A DNA stretch of 64,000 bases from Candidatus Gastranaerophilales bacterium (GCA_944326565.1 CALVEL010000005.1:62001-126000); one strand, 5' to 3'; shown: positions 46,180 to 56,380, numbered from the stretch's first letter. Program-made: numbers and translations. The notes: a model not told the origin generated them from the sequence alone.

Positions 46180-47349
46180 TTAATTATACCTGATTCCAGC
46201 ATCTTTCATACGTCTTATACACTCTTTAATTGTATCGACATCTTTGGTTAATGCGACACGGAAATAACCTTCGCCGCAAGAGCCGTAACCATTACCAGGC
46301 GGGACTACAACATGAGCTTTTTCAAGCATTTGTGTAACAAACTCCTCACTTGTCATACCTTTCGGTACAGGAAGCCATAGATAAAAAGTTGCTTTAGAAG
46401 GCTTTATATCCCAGCCGAGTTCTCTAAAACCACTCTCAGCAGCATCACGTCTGTCTTGATACATTTTATTCAGACTATCAATTAAGGATTGATCAACTGT
46501 AAATGCTGCAGCTGCTGCATCTTGAATAGCTTTGAACGTTCCGCTGTCAATATTGTTTTTAATTGTACCTAAAGCTTTTACAGCACCAGCATTACCGCAT
46601 ACAAAACCAACACGCCAGCCTGTCATATTATATGATTTTGAATGAGAATAAAACTCAATTGCAACATCCTTACCACCTTCAACTTGAAGAACAGAAGGAG
46701 CTTTGTATCCGTCAAATGTCATCTCTGAATATGCCATATCAGAACATAATAAAATATCATATTTTTTACAAAAATCTACAGCTTTTTTATAAAAATCCAA
46801 ATCAGCAACAGCACCTGTCGGATTATTCGGATAATTTAAAAACATCAACTTGGATTTTTTTGCAATATCTTCTGGAATTTTATCAAAGTCAGGAAGATAA
46901 CCGTTTTCTTCCAACAAAGGCATTGAATAAGGTGTTCCGCCCGCAAAAATTGTGGCATTTTTATACACAGGATAGCCTGGATCTGGCACAAGTGTATAAT
47001 CACCTTTATCTACAAAAGCGAAAAATATATGAGCTATCGCTTCTTTTGAGCCGATATTTGCAAGCATTTCAGTATCGGGATTTAATTCAACATCAAAACG
47101 TTTTTTCATCCAATCACAGGCTGCTTTTCTGAATTTTTCAGTACCGTTATAAGGAGGATAATCATGATTTTTAGGATTATCAATAGCCTTGTGCATCTCT
47201 GCAACTACAGGAGCTAGAGTAGGTGTATCTGGATCTCCGATACCTAAGCTGATTATATCAATACCTTTAGCTTTTGCTTCTGCTATTTTTCTGTCTATTT
47301 CTGCAAACAGATAAGGTGGAATCTTTTCCAAACGTTCTGATATTTTCAT
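46180..47349 (-). CDS. dapL: LL-diaminopimelate aminotransferase-like class I aminotransferase
   Basis: 389 residues, PLP fold type I. Start RLEKIPPYLFAEIDRKIAEAKAKGIDIISLGIGDPD, NIGSKEAIAHIFFAF, FLNYPNNPTG, PLP lysine in HSKSYNMTGWRVGF. The start and SKSYNMTGWR fit the DapL group, which makes LL-diaminopimelate in one step for lysine and peptidoglycan; aspartate aminotransferase activity cannot be excluded. SD AGAAGGAGAGATT. Confidence 0.87.
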   Translation of the reverse strand: MKISERLEKIPPYLFAEIDRKIAEAKAKGIDIISLGIGDPDTPTLAPVVAEMHKAIDNPKNHDYPPYNGTEKFRKAACDWMKKRFDVELNPDTEMLANIGSKEAIAHIFFAFVDKGDYTLVPDPGYPVYKNATIFAGGTPYSMPLLEENGYLPDFDKIPEDIAKKSKLMFLNYPNNPTGAVADLDFYKKAVDFCKKYDILLCSDMAYSEMTFDGYKAPSVLQVEGGKDVAIEFYSHSKSYNMTGWRVGFVCGNAGAVKALGTIKNNIDSGTFKAIQDAAAAAFTVDQSLIDSLNKMYQDRRDAAESGFRELGWDIKPSKATFYLWLPVPKGMTSEEFVTQMLEKAHVVVPPGNGYGSCGEGYFRVALTKDVDTIKECIRRMKDAGIRYN

Positions 47350-47446
47350 AATCTCTCCTTCTTTACATTTTTCATATCCGTTAATTTTATGCTATCATGA
47401 AATATATAAATAGACAATTCATTAAAATTTGTATCAATAAAGTATT

Positions 47447-48520
47447 ATGAGTATAATTTCAGACGATAACAATTTCAAAATAAATAATCACAAAGAACAC
47501 AAAAATCCTGTAATAAAAGCAGAAAGCTCTGAATGCGATAAAAATTTCGAAAATTCAATCCGTCCAAAGTCTTTTGACACATATATCGGACAAAGCGCAT
47601 TAAAAGAGACGTTAAAAATAACAATTGCTGCAGCAAAAAAAAGAGAACAGCCTCTTGATCACCTTTTATTTTATGGTCCCCCGGGGCTTGGTAAAACTAC
47701 TTTAGCTGGAGTAATAGCAGAACAAATGGGTGTAAATATAAGAATAACTTCAGCTCCTGCATTAGAACGTCCAAGAGATATTATCGGAATTTTAATGACC
47801 TTAAAAGCCGGAGAAATTCTTTTTATAGATGAAATTCACAGACTGAATAAAGTCGCAGAAGAAATTTTATATCCTGCAATGGAAGATTTTTTCTTAGATA
47901 TGACGACAGGAAAAAGTCAGACTGTAAAAACTCTTAGAGTACCGCTTCCAAAATTCACTCTAATTGGAGCTACAACAAAAGCAGGTGAACTATCAGGACC
48001 ATTAAGAGACAGATTTGGTATTATCCACAGACTTGAATTTTATACCGAAAATGAACTAGCACAAGTAATTACAAGGACTGCAGGAATTTTGAATATTGAA
48101 ATTACAAATGAAGGTGCACACGCTATCGCAAGACGTTCCAGAGGAACTCCTCGTATTGCAAACAGACTTGTAAAAAGAGTCAGCGACTTTGCAATAGTAA
48201 AACATGACGGTAAAATTACAGAGGATATTGCTAATGAATCCCTTGATATTTTAAAAATTGATAACTACGGACTTGATAATACAGACAGAAATCTTTTGAA
48301 ACTTATTATCGAAAAATATGATGGTGGTCCTGTAGGTGTAGAAACTATTGCTGCAGCAATAGGTGAAGATGTAAGAACTATCGAGGATGTATGTGAGCCA
48401 TATCTATTGCAGGCCGGACTTTTGCAAAGAACTCCTAGAGGTCGAAAAGTTTCTCCTGCTGCATACAGACATTTAGATTATAAAGATATTGACATCAATG
48501 AACAAAAAAGTTTATTTTAA
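47447..48520 (+). CDS. ruvB: Holliday junction branch-migration helicase RuvB
   Basis: 357 residues. Family start [21 protein letters not shown], Walker [12 protein letters not shown], Walker [11 protein letters not shown], sensor [19 protein letters not shown], arginine finger region [10 protein letters not shown], and the C-terminal winged helix ([15 protein letters not shown]). It has an N-terminal extension of about 35 charged residues. ruvA is not adjacent. Confidence 0.97.
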   Translation: MSIISDDNNFKINNHKEHKNPVIKAESSECDKNFENSIRPKSFDTYIGQSALKETLKITIAAAKKREQPLDHLLFYGPPGLGKTTLAGVIAEQMGVNIRITSAPALERPRDIIGILMTLKAGEILFIDEIHRLNKVAEEILYPAMEDFFLDMTTGKSQTVKTLRVPLPKFTLIGATTKAGELSGPLRDRFGIIHRLEFYTENELAQVITRTAGILNIEITNEGAHAIARRSRGTPRIANRLVKRVSDFAIVKHDGKITEDIANESLDILKIDNYGLDNTDRNLLKLIIEKYDGGPVGVETIAAAIGEDVRTIEDVCEPYLLQAGLLQRTPRGRKVSPAAYRHLDYKDIDINEQKSLF

Positions 48521-48546
48521 CAGAATAAACATCTGTTTTATTATTA
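48519..48546 (+). terminator. Weak hairpin after ruvB
   Basis: AACAGA (48519-48524) / TCTGTT (48532-48537) followed by a T-rich stretch; short stem, so weak or partial termination. Confidence 0.35.
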
Positions 48547-48565
48547 TTTAAAAAAGGGATATCAT

Positions 48566-49666
48566 ATGAAAAAAATTTTATTAGCTTTATTTATTATAAT
48601 AAACTTTCTAACTCCTGTATTTGCAAACGAGGATTCTGTATTACCTTCTGAAATAGGTCTAGTTGAATCAATTCAAAACATATATAACGATGATGAAACT
48701 AGCAATGAAGGCACCAAACAAATTGTCAATGTAAAGATTTTAACAGGTGAATATAAAGGCGAAACAAAAGAAATCCTTAATATTTTAACAGACAACCCTG
48801 CATATAATATCCCTCTTGAAAAAGGAAATAAAATAATTTTACACCTAGAAGAAGATCCGACTGGCGGAATGAACTTTTTTATAGCTGATATAAAAAGAGA
48901 TTCATCTATATTACTTTTTGCCGGAATCTTTTGCCTAATTCTGCTTGCTATCGGACATAAAAAAGGATTATTCAGTTTAATTTCAATAATTGCAACCGTA
49001 GGGTTAATATTTTTTGTGATGGTTCCTTTAATTTTAAACGGATTTTGTCCTATTATATCAGCAATAATAGTAGGCGCTTTAAGTACCATTGTTACTATAT
49101 ATCTTGTTGGAGGACTAAATTATAAAAGTACCTCTGCAATTATAGGGACCATGCTCAGCTTAATTTTTGCAGGAATTCTTTCCATACTCGCGATTTATAT
49201 TGCGCATCTGACAGGATTTTCAGGGGAAGAAAGTATATTTTTATATGGTGTAAGGCCAGATTTAAGTTTTCAGGGAATACTTTCTGCTTCTATGATTATC
49301 GCAGCTCTCGGAGCATTAATGGATACATCAGTATCAATTGCAAGTACAATCAATGAAATTCATGAAACAGATAATTCTTTGGGTGTTATGAAACTTTTTC
49401 AATCTGGTATGAATGTCGGAAGAGATGTTATTGGCACCATGTCGAATACTTTAATCCTCGTATACTTAGGAAGCGCACTCCCGCTTGTACTGCTTGCAAA
49501 TAACATAGATTTACAAAAATTCTTTAATCTAAATCAGGTATCTACTGAAATTCTATCTGCTATAATCGGAAGTATTGCAATACTGGCTTGTGTACCGATT
49601 ACTGCAATTATTTCAGCCTATCTTATAAAACACAGAAAAAACAAGGATGTTGAGTTTAATTTTTAA
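48566..49666 (+). CDS. YibE/F family membrane protein
   Basis: 366 residues. Signal peptide (about 1-20), a beta-rich extracytoplasmic domain (VNVKILTGEYKGETKEI), then about seven to eight membrane segments with the family phrases LLAIGHKKGLFSLISI and ALGALMDTSVSIASTINEIHE. YibE/F proteins are uncharacterised transporters. SD AAGGGATATCAT. Lies between ruvB and ribF. Confidence 0.9.
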   Translation: MKKILLALFIIINFLTPVFANEDSVLPSEIGLVESIQNIYNDDETSNEGTKQIVNVKILTGEYKGETKEILNILTDNPAYNIPLEKGNKIILHLEEDPTGGMNFFIADIKRDSSILLFAGIFCLILLAIGHKKGLFSLISIIATVGLIFFVMVPLILNGFCPIISAIIVGALSTIVTIYLVGGLNYKSTSAIIGTMLSLIFAGILSILAIYIAHLTGFSGEESIFLYGVRPDLSFQGILSASMIIAALGALMDTSVSIASTINEIHETDNSLGVMKLFQSGMNVGRDVIGTMSNTLILVYLGSALPLVLLANNIDLQKFFNLNQVSTEILSAIIGSIAILACVPITAIISAYLIKHRKNKDVEFNF

Positions 49667-49674
49667 ATTTATTA

Positions 49675-49680
49675 TATAAT
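49675..49680 (+). promoter_or_regulatory. -10 box TATAAT before ribF
   Basis: TATAAT then TATCTT and the ATG at 49687; no SD. Confidence 0.6.
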
Positions 49681-49686
49681 TATCTT

Positions 49687-50580
49687 ATGCAGATATTTAA
49701 AGATTTAACAAAAATACCAGAATTATCGATTGCATTAGGATTTTTTGACGGATTACACAAAGGTCATAATGCGGTTATCAAAAATACTGTAGATTTTGCA
49801 AAACAAAACAATATAAAATCAGCTGTAATCACTTTTCAAGACCACCCTTGTTGTTTTTTCTATAGCACAAAACCCAAATATATTCTGACAAAAGATGAAA
49901 AACGGGAAAAAATTGCAGAACTTGGCATTGATTATCTTTTTGAACTTGATTTTGAAAGCATATCAGGGCTAAAAGCTGAAGAATATTTGAAGGATGTACT
50001 TGTAAAATATTTCACGCCAAAAGCTATTACTACAGGCTGGAATCACAATTTTGGATACAAACAATCAGGAAATGTTAAGTTCCTTGCACTAAATGCAGAA
50101 AAATATGATTATAAATATTTTGAAATACCACCTCAAAAAGAAGGTATTAAAAACATAAGCAGTACCACTATAAGGGATTACCTTTTTGACGGGCTGATTG
50201 AAGATGCCAATAAAATGCTTGGGTATAAGTTTTATATAAAAGGTAAAGTTATTGAAGGTCAAAAACTCGGTCGCACAATAGGTTTTAGAACCGCAAATAT
50301 AATTTATCCGCAAGAACTTGTAGAGTTGCCATTTGGAGTATATAGCGTTGATGTCGATATTGATGGTCTAAATTACAAAGGAATTACAAATTTCGGAATA
50401 CGTCCTACTGTATCTGAAAGTAAAATTTGCTCTCTTGAAACTCATATTCTCAACTTTGATAATGATATATATGGCAAAACAATTACTATTAATTTTAATA
50501 AAATGATTAGAGAAGAAAAAAAATTCAACTCGGTCGAAGAATTAAAAAAGCAAATTAAAAAAGACATTCAGAATTTGTAA
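49687..50580 (+). CDS. ribF: Bifunctional riboflavin kinase / FAD synthetase
   Basis: 297 residues. Nucleotidyltransferase domain with GFFDGLHKGHNAVI and the STTIRDYLFDG motif, then the riboflavin kinase domain (GRTIGFRTANI, GVYSVDVDIDGLNYKGITNFGIRPT, LETHILNFDNDIYG). Makes FMN and FAD. Predicted leaderless. Confidence 0.95.
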   Translation: MQIFKDLTKIPELSIALGFFDGLHKGHNAVIKNTVDFAKQNNIKSAVITFQDHPCCFFYSTKPKYILTKDEKREKIAELGIDYLFELDFESISGLKAEEYLKDVLVKYFTPKAITTGWNHNFGYKQSGNVKFLALNAEKYDYKYFEIPPQKEGIKNISSTTIRDYLFDGLIEDANKMLGYKFYIKGKVIEGQKLGRTIGFRTANIIYPQELVELPFGVYSVDVDIDGLNYKGITNFGIRPTVSESKICSLETHILNFDNDIYGKTITINFNKMIREEKKFNSVEELKKQIKKDIQNL

Positions 50581-50589
50581 TAGTGATTT

Positions 50590-51135
50590 TTATTTAATGA
50601 GAGCCTGAACTTCTTTAAAATGAGGGTTTTTAGCGGTCTGAAGCCATTCAAAAAGAACGATTTCTACACAAGAGACTTTCACTCCATTATCTGCCATCAA
50701 TTCAATACCTTGTTTAAATTCGTATTTATTTCTGCTTGCGCAGGCATCTTTTACGACATATACTTCAAAACCTTCTCTTAAAAGCGCCGCTGCTGTCTGG
50801 TGAACACAAATATGAGTCTCAATTCCGCAAATTACAATTTGTTTTTTATTATATGATTTTATTTTATCCAAAACTCCATTTTCAGCTAATGCGTTAAATG
50901 AAGTTTTTTCAAACACAGGAGTATTTTCTGGGAACTCTGCAGATACTTCAGATACAGTAGGACCAAGACCTTTTGGATATTGCTCGGTCACTATTACAGG
51001 AATTGAGAGAACCTTTGCAGATTTTACTAGATTTGAAACTCTTTTTACAATAATATTTTTATCCAGTGCATTTACCAATTTTTCTTGCACATCTATAATT
51101 AATAATAACGAATTTTCTGGAATTAATACATTCAT
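50590..51135 (-). CDS. Isochorismatase-family cysteine hydrolase
   Basis: 181 residues from the ATG at 51135. Catalytic Asp in LLIIDVQEKL, Lys in FEKTSF and nucleophile Cys in GIETHICVHQTA. Closest in look to the YcaC/ISOC1 group; substrate unknown. The frame extends to 51159, but AGGAGATATA directly precedes 51135, whose A is the last base of the upstream stop (TAATG), so the two genes are coupled. Confidence 0.9.
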   Translation of the reverse strand: MNVLIPENSLLLIIDVQEKLVNALDKNIIVKRVSNLVKSAKVLSIPVIVTEQYPKGLGPTVSEVSAEFPENTPVFEKTSFNALAENGVLDKIKSYNKKQIVICGIETHICVHQTAAALLREGFEVYVVKDACASRNKYEFKQGIELMADNGVKVSCVEIVLFEWLQTAKNPHFKEVQALIK

Positions 51136-52376
51136 TATATCTCCTGCCTTTCTATACATGTCTTGTAATCATTTATGAATATTTCCATTATATCCGTTAA
51201 CACAGGCTGAGTAAGCTCTTTTACCGACAGTACCATCTCTTTATTTTCCGGACTTTCAAGTCCACTATGTGTGACATATATAACAACTTTACCCAACCCG
51301 GGATATACAATAGTCAAACGACTTATCTGCTTCCTGCTTTTAAGATTAAAAATACACTGATTTTCATTGGTAAACTCTTCTATAATCGTTCCTTCAAGTT
51401 TACCTTCATATGCCTCTTTCATTTGAAAAAATACCGGGGTTATAATTTTATTTAACTTTTTATTAAATATATTACGGAATAGTTTGAAATCTTTTTGAGT
51501 ACTAGTTGGCTCTAAAACCCAATCTTCATCGGGCAAAAATTCATTTTCCTCATAAAATACATAATCATTAGCACTTAACATAGCATCGGTTAGAGCAGAA
51601 GAAGTCTTTTGCTCTATTTCTTTAAAATCTTTGCCATTTACAGATGATATCCCAGCTTTTATACGGAAATCTCCGCTCAAAGCTTTCTGTATTTTTTCAA
51701 AAACCTTTAATGCTCCGCATCTGTCAGAATTTGAAAGTAATATATAGAATTTTCCGCTTGCAAGTTCTATTACAAGGTCAGAATCTCTAACAGAAGTCTT
51801 AACCGCATTTGCCAATTCTTCAAATGAAAACTTTGCTCGGTCTAACTCATCGTAGGTTACAATAATAAATACAGATTGATTGAAACTATTTTCTAAAAGA
51901 GCATCCGAAATAATTTCATTTGCTGAACTCACAGTATAAAATCCATATTCTGAAAGCTCGTTTTTAGTTTTTAGCAATTTTATATTCATCTCTGATGATT
52001 TTTTCAAAGACATATATTTCATAAGGTTAACTGACTTTATCAATACTTCTGATATGTCTGCATCTGATAAAATATAATCATAAATACCCAAATCATACAT
52101 TGCCATTATAAAATCAGGATTGTTTCTATTTACAACCAAAATAATTTGAGACTCTGGCGATTTTAATCTGATTATCTTGATTTGCTCTTCAGTTTCCTCT
52201 TCTGTCGCCGCGTGATGCAAAAATATAATATAAGAATCAAATTTTTCAAGCTCAATTAGAGCATCTTCAAAACTGCATACTTTTAACTCATCAGAATTTC
52301 TGAGCAAAACTAACCTTTGACTCAAACTTTTTGACAACTCTAAATTATCAGATATTAGTATAATATTATTTTTCAT
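51135..52376 (-). CDS. Degenerate receiver + degenerate GGDEF-like regulatory protein
   Basis: 413 residues. Residues 1-120 have the layout of a receiver domain (IILISDNLELSKSL start, FDSYIIFLHH where the phospho-Asp should be, about residue 54 is His), so it should not be phosphorylated normally. Residues ~165-280 resemble a GGDEF fold (RDSDLVIELASGKFYILLSN), with ASGKF at 206-210 in place of GGDEF, so no cyclase activity is expected. The last ~110 residues form an extra domain (HSGLESPENKEMVLSVKELT). It follows ftsX by 6 bases and is probably part of the ftsEX operon. Confidence 0.75.
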   Translation of the reverse strand: MKNNIILISDNLELSKSLSQRLVLLRNSDELKVCSFEDALIELEKFDSYIIFLHHAATEEETEEQIKIIRLKSPESQIILVVNRNNPDFIMAMYDLGIYDYILSDADISEVLIKSVNLMKYMSLKKSSEMNIKLLKTKNELSEYGFYTVSSANEIISDALLENSFNQSVFIIVTYDELDRAKFSFEELANAVKTSVRDSDLVIELASGKFYILLSNSDRCGALKVFEKIQKALSGDFRIKAGISSVNGKDFKEIEQKTSSALTDAMLSANDYVFYEENEFLPDEDWVLEPTSTQKDFKLFRNIFNKKLNKIITPVFFQMKEAYEGKLEGTIIEEFTNENQCIFNLKSRKQISRLTIVYPGLGKVVIYVTHSGLESPENKEMVLSVKELTQPVLTDIMEIFINDYKTCIERQEI

Positions 52377-52382
52377 AAAAGA

Positions 52383-53291
52383 CTACACTTGCAAATGTTT
52401 TTTAATACACAAGAAACTTCCACCTGCACCAAAAAGGGTACCCATAGCAAACATTATAATAATTACGATATTCTGTGCATAAACTGGTGAAGGCACCATA
52501 AAAAATTGATGCATGTTTACAAGCCCATTTTGAACAAAGTTCAATGGAATTAAGGCAATTACAGACCCCATAAATCCATAGAAAGCACCTTGCATAATTA
52601 AAGGGAATCTTATATACCAGTTGCTAACACCCATAAGACGCATAATTTCAATTTCATCTTTTCTTGATTGAATTACGAGCTGAATTGTGTTGTTAATAAT
52701 AGTAATCGTTAGTATTGCCATTATAATGACTACAAATATCGTTATTGTATTTACAACATGATTAAGCGTTTGAATACGTTTTGCCAACTCCTGAGCATAA
52801 CTCATATCCTCTACAGAAGAGAGCTCTTTAATCTTATTAAATACATTATCAATATTCTCTGGCTTATCTACTTTAACATGCAAAGTATCTGGCAATGGAT
52901 TTGAGACATCAGGCAAACTCATCTCTCGCTTTAGATTAGCCCAAGATACATCTTTAGGAATAATTTTGACACTCTCGACATACTCAAATTCTTTAATACG
53001 ATTTTTTACCGTATTTGCATCAGAACCAGATTTTAAATAAACTGATATCTCAAGTACATTCCCTAATTCATGAGCAAATGATGAAATTGACATAGCTGTT
53101 CTGAAAAAAGACCCGAATATCGTTAATATTGCAGCCATCGTTGTAATTATTACAAGATTTACAATACCTGTTCTTCTTATATCATTAAAAGTTTCCATAG
53201 AAAGTCTGTATAAAATTCTAAGCTCACAGAGCCAATCTTTTGGAATATGTTTTTTTACCTGCTTTTTTATTTTAAGTTTTTGATTATTCAT
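52383..53291 (-). CDS. ftsX: Cell-division ABC permease FtsX
   Basis: 302 residues, four membrane segments: one near residue 45-70, then an extracytoplasmic domain (VYLKSGSDANTVKNRIKEF, KELSSVEDMSYAQELAKRI) and three at the end. With FtsE it regulates peptidoglycan hydrolases at division. Overlaps ftsE by 8 bases. Confidence 0.95.
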   Translation of the reverse strand: MNNQKLKIKKQVKKHIPKDWLCELRILYRLSMETFNDIRRTGIVNLVIITTMAAILTIFGSFFRTAMSISSFAHELGNVLEISVYLKSGSDANTVKNRIKEFEYVESVKIIPKDVSWANLKREMSLPDVSNPLPDTLHVKVDKPENIDNVFNKIKELSSVEDMSYAQELAKRIQTLNHVVNTITIFVVIIMAILTITIINNTIQLVIQSRKDEIEIMRLMGVSNWYIRFPLIMQGAFYGFMGSVIALIPLNFVQNGLVNMHQFFMVPSPVYAQNIVIIIMFAMGTLFGAGGSFLCIKKHLQV

Positions 53292-53961
53292 ACGTACCTG
53301 CTTGTATATCCCTTACAACTTCCCCTTTATCAAGTGTAATTACACGTTTTCTAAAATAATCAACCATTGCGTTATCATGAGTTGATACAATTACAGTAAT
53401 TCCTCTTTGATTAATTTGATCCAAAATTTGCATAATTTCTAATGAATTTTTAGGATCTAAATTACCTGTAGGCTCATCTGCTATTAAAAGCGGAGGTCCG
53501 TTTACAATAGCTCTTGCAATACCGACTCTTTGCTGCTCACCGCCTGATAATTCAGCAGGAGTAGCACGCATCTTTTCATATAATCCAACTATTTTCAATG
53601 CACCCGTAACTCTTGCATTTATTTCACGTGAGCTTATTCCAAGTGTCCTTATTACATATGCGACATTGTCATATACACTTTGATTTTGTAATAACTTATA
53701 ATCTTGAAAAACTATTCCCATGCAACGGCGAAGATTCGGTACTTTATCATTTGATAAATTTGCAATATTAATTCCGCCGATAGTCACAGTACCGCTTGTA
53801 GGTCGTTCTTCATTATACAACAATTTCATTAGAGTTGATTTTCCTGCCCCAGAAGCCCCTACAATAAACACAAACTCTCCGGACATTATATCTAAATTTA
53901 TGTTCCTTAAAGCGTAATTATCATTTTTATACTTTTTTGTAACTGATCTGAATTGTATCAT
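53284..53961 (-). CDS. ftsE: Cell-division ATPase FtsE
   Basis: 225 residues. Walker A GASGAGKSTLMKLL, Q-loop GIVFQDYKLL, signature LSGGEQQRVGIARAI, Walker B LLIADEPTGNLDP, H-loop VSTHD. The 20-base gap to the transketolase C-half gene suggests one operon. SD AAGGATTAAG. Confidence 0.96.
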   Translation of the reverse strand: MIQFRSVTKKYKNDNYALRNINLDIMSGEFVFIVGASGAGKSTLMKLLYNEERPTSGTVTIGGINIANLSNDKVPNLRRCMGIVFQDYKLLQNQSVYDNVAYVIRTLGISSREINARVTGALKIVGLYEKMRATPAELSGGEQQRVGIARAIVNGPPLLIADEPTGNLDPKNSLEIMQILDQINQRGITVIVSTHDNAMVDYFRKRVITLDKGEVVRDIQAGTYE

Positions 53962-53981
53962 TAATTCTTAATCCTTTTATT

Positions 53982-54935
53982 TTATTTTTTATTATCAATT
54001 TCTTTTTTTATTGATTCAACGAGTTTTTCAGAAGAAAGTCCATAATAATCAAGAAGGAAATTCCATTTACCGCTTTGCCCAAAAACATCATTTACACCAA
54101 TTCTTTTAACTTTAACTGGTGCATTTTCGGATAATAATTCGCAAACAGCACTTCCTAATCCGCCTATTATTGAATGGTTTTCTACAGTAATTACTAGTCT
54201 CGTTTTTCTAGCACTTTCAACAATTGAAACCTCATCAATAGGTTTGACAACTGGGACATGGATAATTTCTATAGAATATCCAAGTTTTTTCAGACTTTCT
54301 GAAGCTTCAATAACTTCAGCTAAAGTCTCTCCATTAGTAACCAAAGTTACATCATTACCTTTTTCTATTACTACAGCTTTTTTATAGTTGAATTTGTAAT
54401 TTTCATCAAAAATATCACACACATTAGTTCTAGGAATTCTAATATACATAGGCCCATAATGTTCTGCTGCATATTTAATAACCTGTTCACATTCTCTGCA
54501 ATCAGCCGGCACAATAACAGACATTCCAGGTAAGCCACGCATTAAAGAAATATCTTCCAAAGCCTGGTGGCTTGCTCCATCTTCACCAACAGTCACACCT
54601 CCATGCGTGCCTATAATCTTTACATTGAATTCCGGGTAACAGACAGAATTTCTTATCTGATCGTAAGTACGTCCAGTTGCAAACATTGCAAAACTTGAGA
54701 TAAAAGGGATTTTTCCCTGCGATGCCAGTCCTGCTGCTGTTGCTACCATATCTTGTTCTGCTATACCTGAATCAAAAAACCTATCTGGAAAACCCTTTGC
54801 AAAAATCTGCGTCTGTGTAGAGCATGCCAGATCCGCATCCATTACAACTATATTCTTGTTAATATGCCCCAATTGTTCTAATGCTTTACCAAAAGCTGAA
54901 CGAATTGATTTTGTTTCTTTCTTATTTAATATCAT
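53982..54935 (-). CDS. Transketolase, C-terminal subunit (split form)
   Basis: 317 residues from the ATG at 54935 (a TTG precedes it at 54938). It covers the pyrimidine-binding domain (VVMDADLACSTQTQIF, GIAEQDMVATAAGLA, FAMFATGRTYDQIRNSVC, THGGVTVGEDGASHQALEDI) and the C-terminal domain. The catalytic Glu (IAEQDM) is present. A matching N-terminal TPP-binding half is not beside it: upstream lies 265 bp of AT-rich DNA and an oppositely oriented gene. DXS-like enzymes are longer, so the split transketolase call is preferred. Confidence 0.9.
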   Translation of the reverse strand: MILNKKETKSIRSAFGKALEQLGHINKNIVVMDADLACSTQTQIFAKGFPDRFFDSGIAEQDMVATAAGLASQGKIPFISSFAMFATGRTYDQIRNSVCYPEFNVKIIGTHGGVTVGEDGASHQALEDISLMRGLPGMSVIVPADCRECEQVIKYAAEHYGPMYIRIPRTNVCDIFDENYKFNYKKAVVIEKGNDVTLVTNGETLAEVIEASESLKKLGYSIEIIHVPVVKPIDEVSIVESARKTRLVITVENHSIIGGLGSAVCELLSENAPVKVKRIGVNDVFGQSGKWNFLLDYYGLSSEKLVESIKKEIDNKK

Positions 54936-55200
54936 CAAGTCCGGCCTCGTATTTATTTACCAAACATATACAACTCAATAAACATAATAGCATAAACAAT
55001 CTATAAAATTCAAAAAAGCACAATTTATTAAGCAAATTGTAAATTTTTAAACGTCAAAACATACACCAGACAATGTTTTTGCTATTATTATGTTAAGAAT
55101 TATTAAAAATATGATTATATTTAGCAATTTATTTTATTCAGGGTTATTAAAACAGTAGAATAGGAATAGAATAAATTATTTATTGAAAGGAAATGATAAA

Positions 55201-56322
55201 ATGATGCAAATTCCAAATTTTCCAAACCCTTACATGCAAGTAGCCCAACCACAACCTCAACCACAGAGCTACAATGCTGTAAAAATTGATGTACACAATC
55301 CATCAGTAATTGCCCCTGGCGTTGCACAAGCATTACCTCAAGCAGGTCAATATGCACAACCGACAATGCCATATTACAGCTACCCACAAACTCCGGTATA
55401 TCAATATCCTCAAGCACCTGTTCAACCTTATTACATGCCGGTACAACAACCAGTTGTAATACCTCCTCAAGTAACAGAACAAGCTCCACAAGCTCCAGTT
55501 GTACCTACAGCACCTCAAAATGTTGCAACAGAAGTAGCTCCTACAGATGTAAAAGTTCCAGAACCTGTAGTAACAAAACCTCAAGGAGAAAAAGTTACTA
55601 GCGCTAAAGCTCCTGAAGTTGAAACTCCAGAACCGTTAGAGCCTCAAGTTGATTTAAACGCTTTTATATCAAAACTTACCAACCCTGACTATGAAGTCCA
55701 AGCAACAGCAATGGAAGAAATAGCTAATATGGTAAAAGATAATCCTCAAAAAGCAACTGAATTATTAGATGTAAAAGTAATGGATACATTAAACAATATT
55801 ATAAACACAGATTCTACAAAACTTGCAGGACCTACACCAGAACAGATCACAGCAAGACAAAAATTAATGAAAAACGAACAATTAACAGATGCTGAAAAAA
55901 CATTAGCTACAACAATTACACCTATGGAACAAGCTGAAAGAAATAAAAGCTATGCAATGTTTACAACAGCAATCTTGCAAAAACTATATTCAGATGAAGT
56001 TGCTAAACTGACTAATACAACAGTACCTTTAACTGAATTACCTGGTGCAGTTTCTATAGTAGAACAATTGAAAAACAATCCAAACCCGATGGTAAGGACT
56101 TCAGCAATTGAAGCATTATCATATATACAACAACCAGCATACAAAGCTGACTTGAATACATTATTCACAATCGCTAAAAACGATCAAGACAAAGGAGTTC
56201 AAGAAGCAGCATCAGTAGCACTCAATAAACTAAATCAAATGAAAGATGAACAACCTGCTACTGAAAATAAACAAGTTCAAATGACTCCAAATGAAAATCC
56301 TACAGTAGCACAAGCTGCATAG
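55201..56322 (+). CDS. Pro/Gln-rich protein with HEAT-like C-terminal part
   Basis: 373 residues from the ATG at 55201, which has AAAGGAAATG just upstream (the frame opens at 55183). Residues 1-150 are low-complexity, Pro/Gln/Tyr/Val-rich (repeated QYPQAP, QPYYMPVQQP style) and likely disordered. Residues ~155-360 are helical with HEAT/ARM-like units (NPMVRTSAIEALSYIQQP, KGVQEAASVALNKLNQ). No signal peptide; a scaffold-like protein of unknown role. Unusual composition makes the antisense frame look open, but it is not a gene. Confidence 0.8.
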   Translation: MMQIPNFPNPYMQVAQPQPQPQSYNAVKIDVHNPSVIAPGVAQALPQAGQYAQPTMPYYSYPQTPVYQYPQAPVQPYYMPVQQPVVIPPQVTEQAPQAPVVPTAPQNVATEVAPTDVKVPEPVVTKPQGEKVTSAKAPEVETPEPLEPQVDLNAFISKLTNPDYEVQATAMEEIANMVKDNPQKATELLDVKVMDTLNNIINTDSTKLAGPTPEQITARQKLMKNEQLTDAEKTLATTITPMEQAERNKSYAMFTTAILQKLYSDEVAKLTNTTVPLTELPGAVSIVEQLKNNPNPMVRTSAIEALSYIQQPAYKADLNTLFTIAKNDQDKGVQEAASVALNKLNQMKDEQPATENKQVQMTPNENPTVAQAA

Positions 56323-56352
56323 TTAATCAAATTCCTTTCTTTAAATAAGAAT

Positions 56353-56380
56353 AAAGCCCTTAATTTAATTTAAGGGCTTT
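56353..56380. terminator. Bidirectional terminator
   Basis: Stem AAAGCCCTTAA/TTAAGGGCTTT, loop TTTAAT; between convergent ends at 56322 and 56397. Confidence 0.9.

Noticed and set aside
46563-47132. Open frame of 189 codons on the plus strand
   Set aside because: Lies wholly inside the aminotransferase gene on the other strand, low-complexity Tyr/Leu/Gln translation, no family match; an antisense shadow.
55121-55489. Open frame antisense to the Pro/Gln-rich protein
   Set aside because: Caused by the biased composition of the sense gene; no SD or motif.
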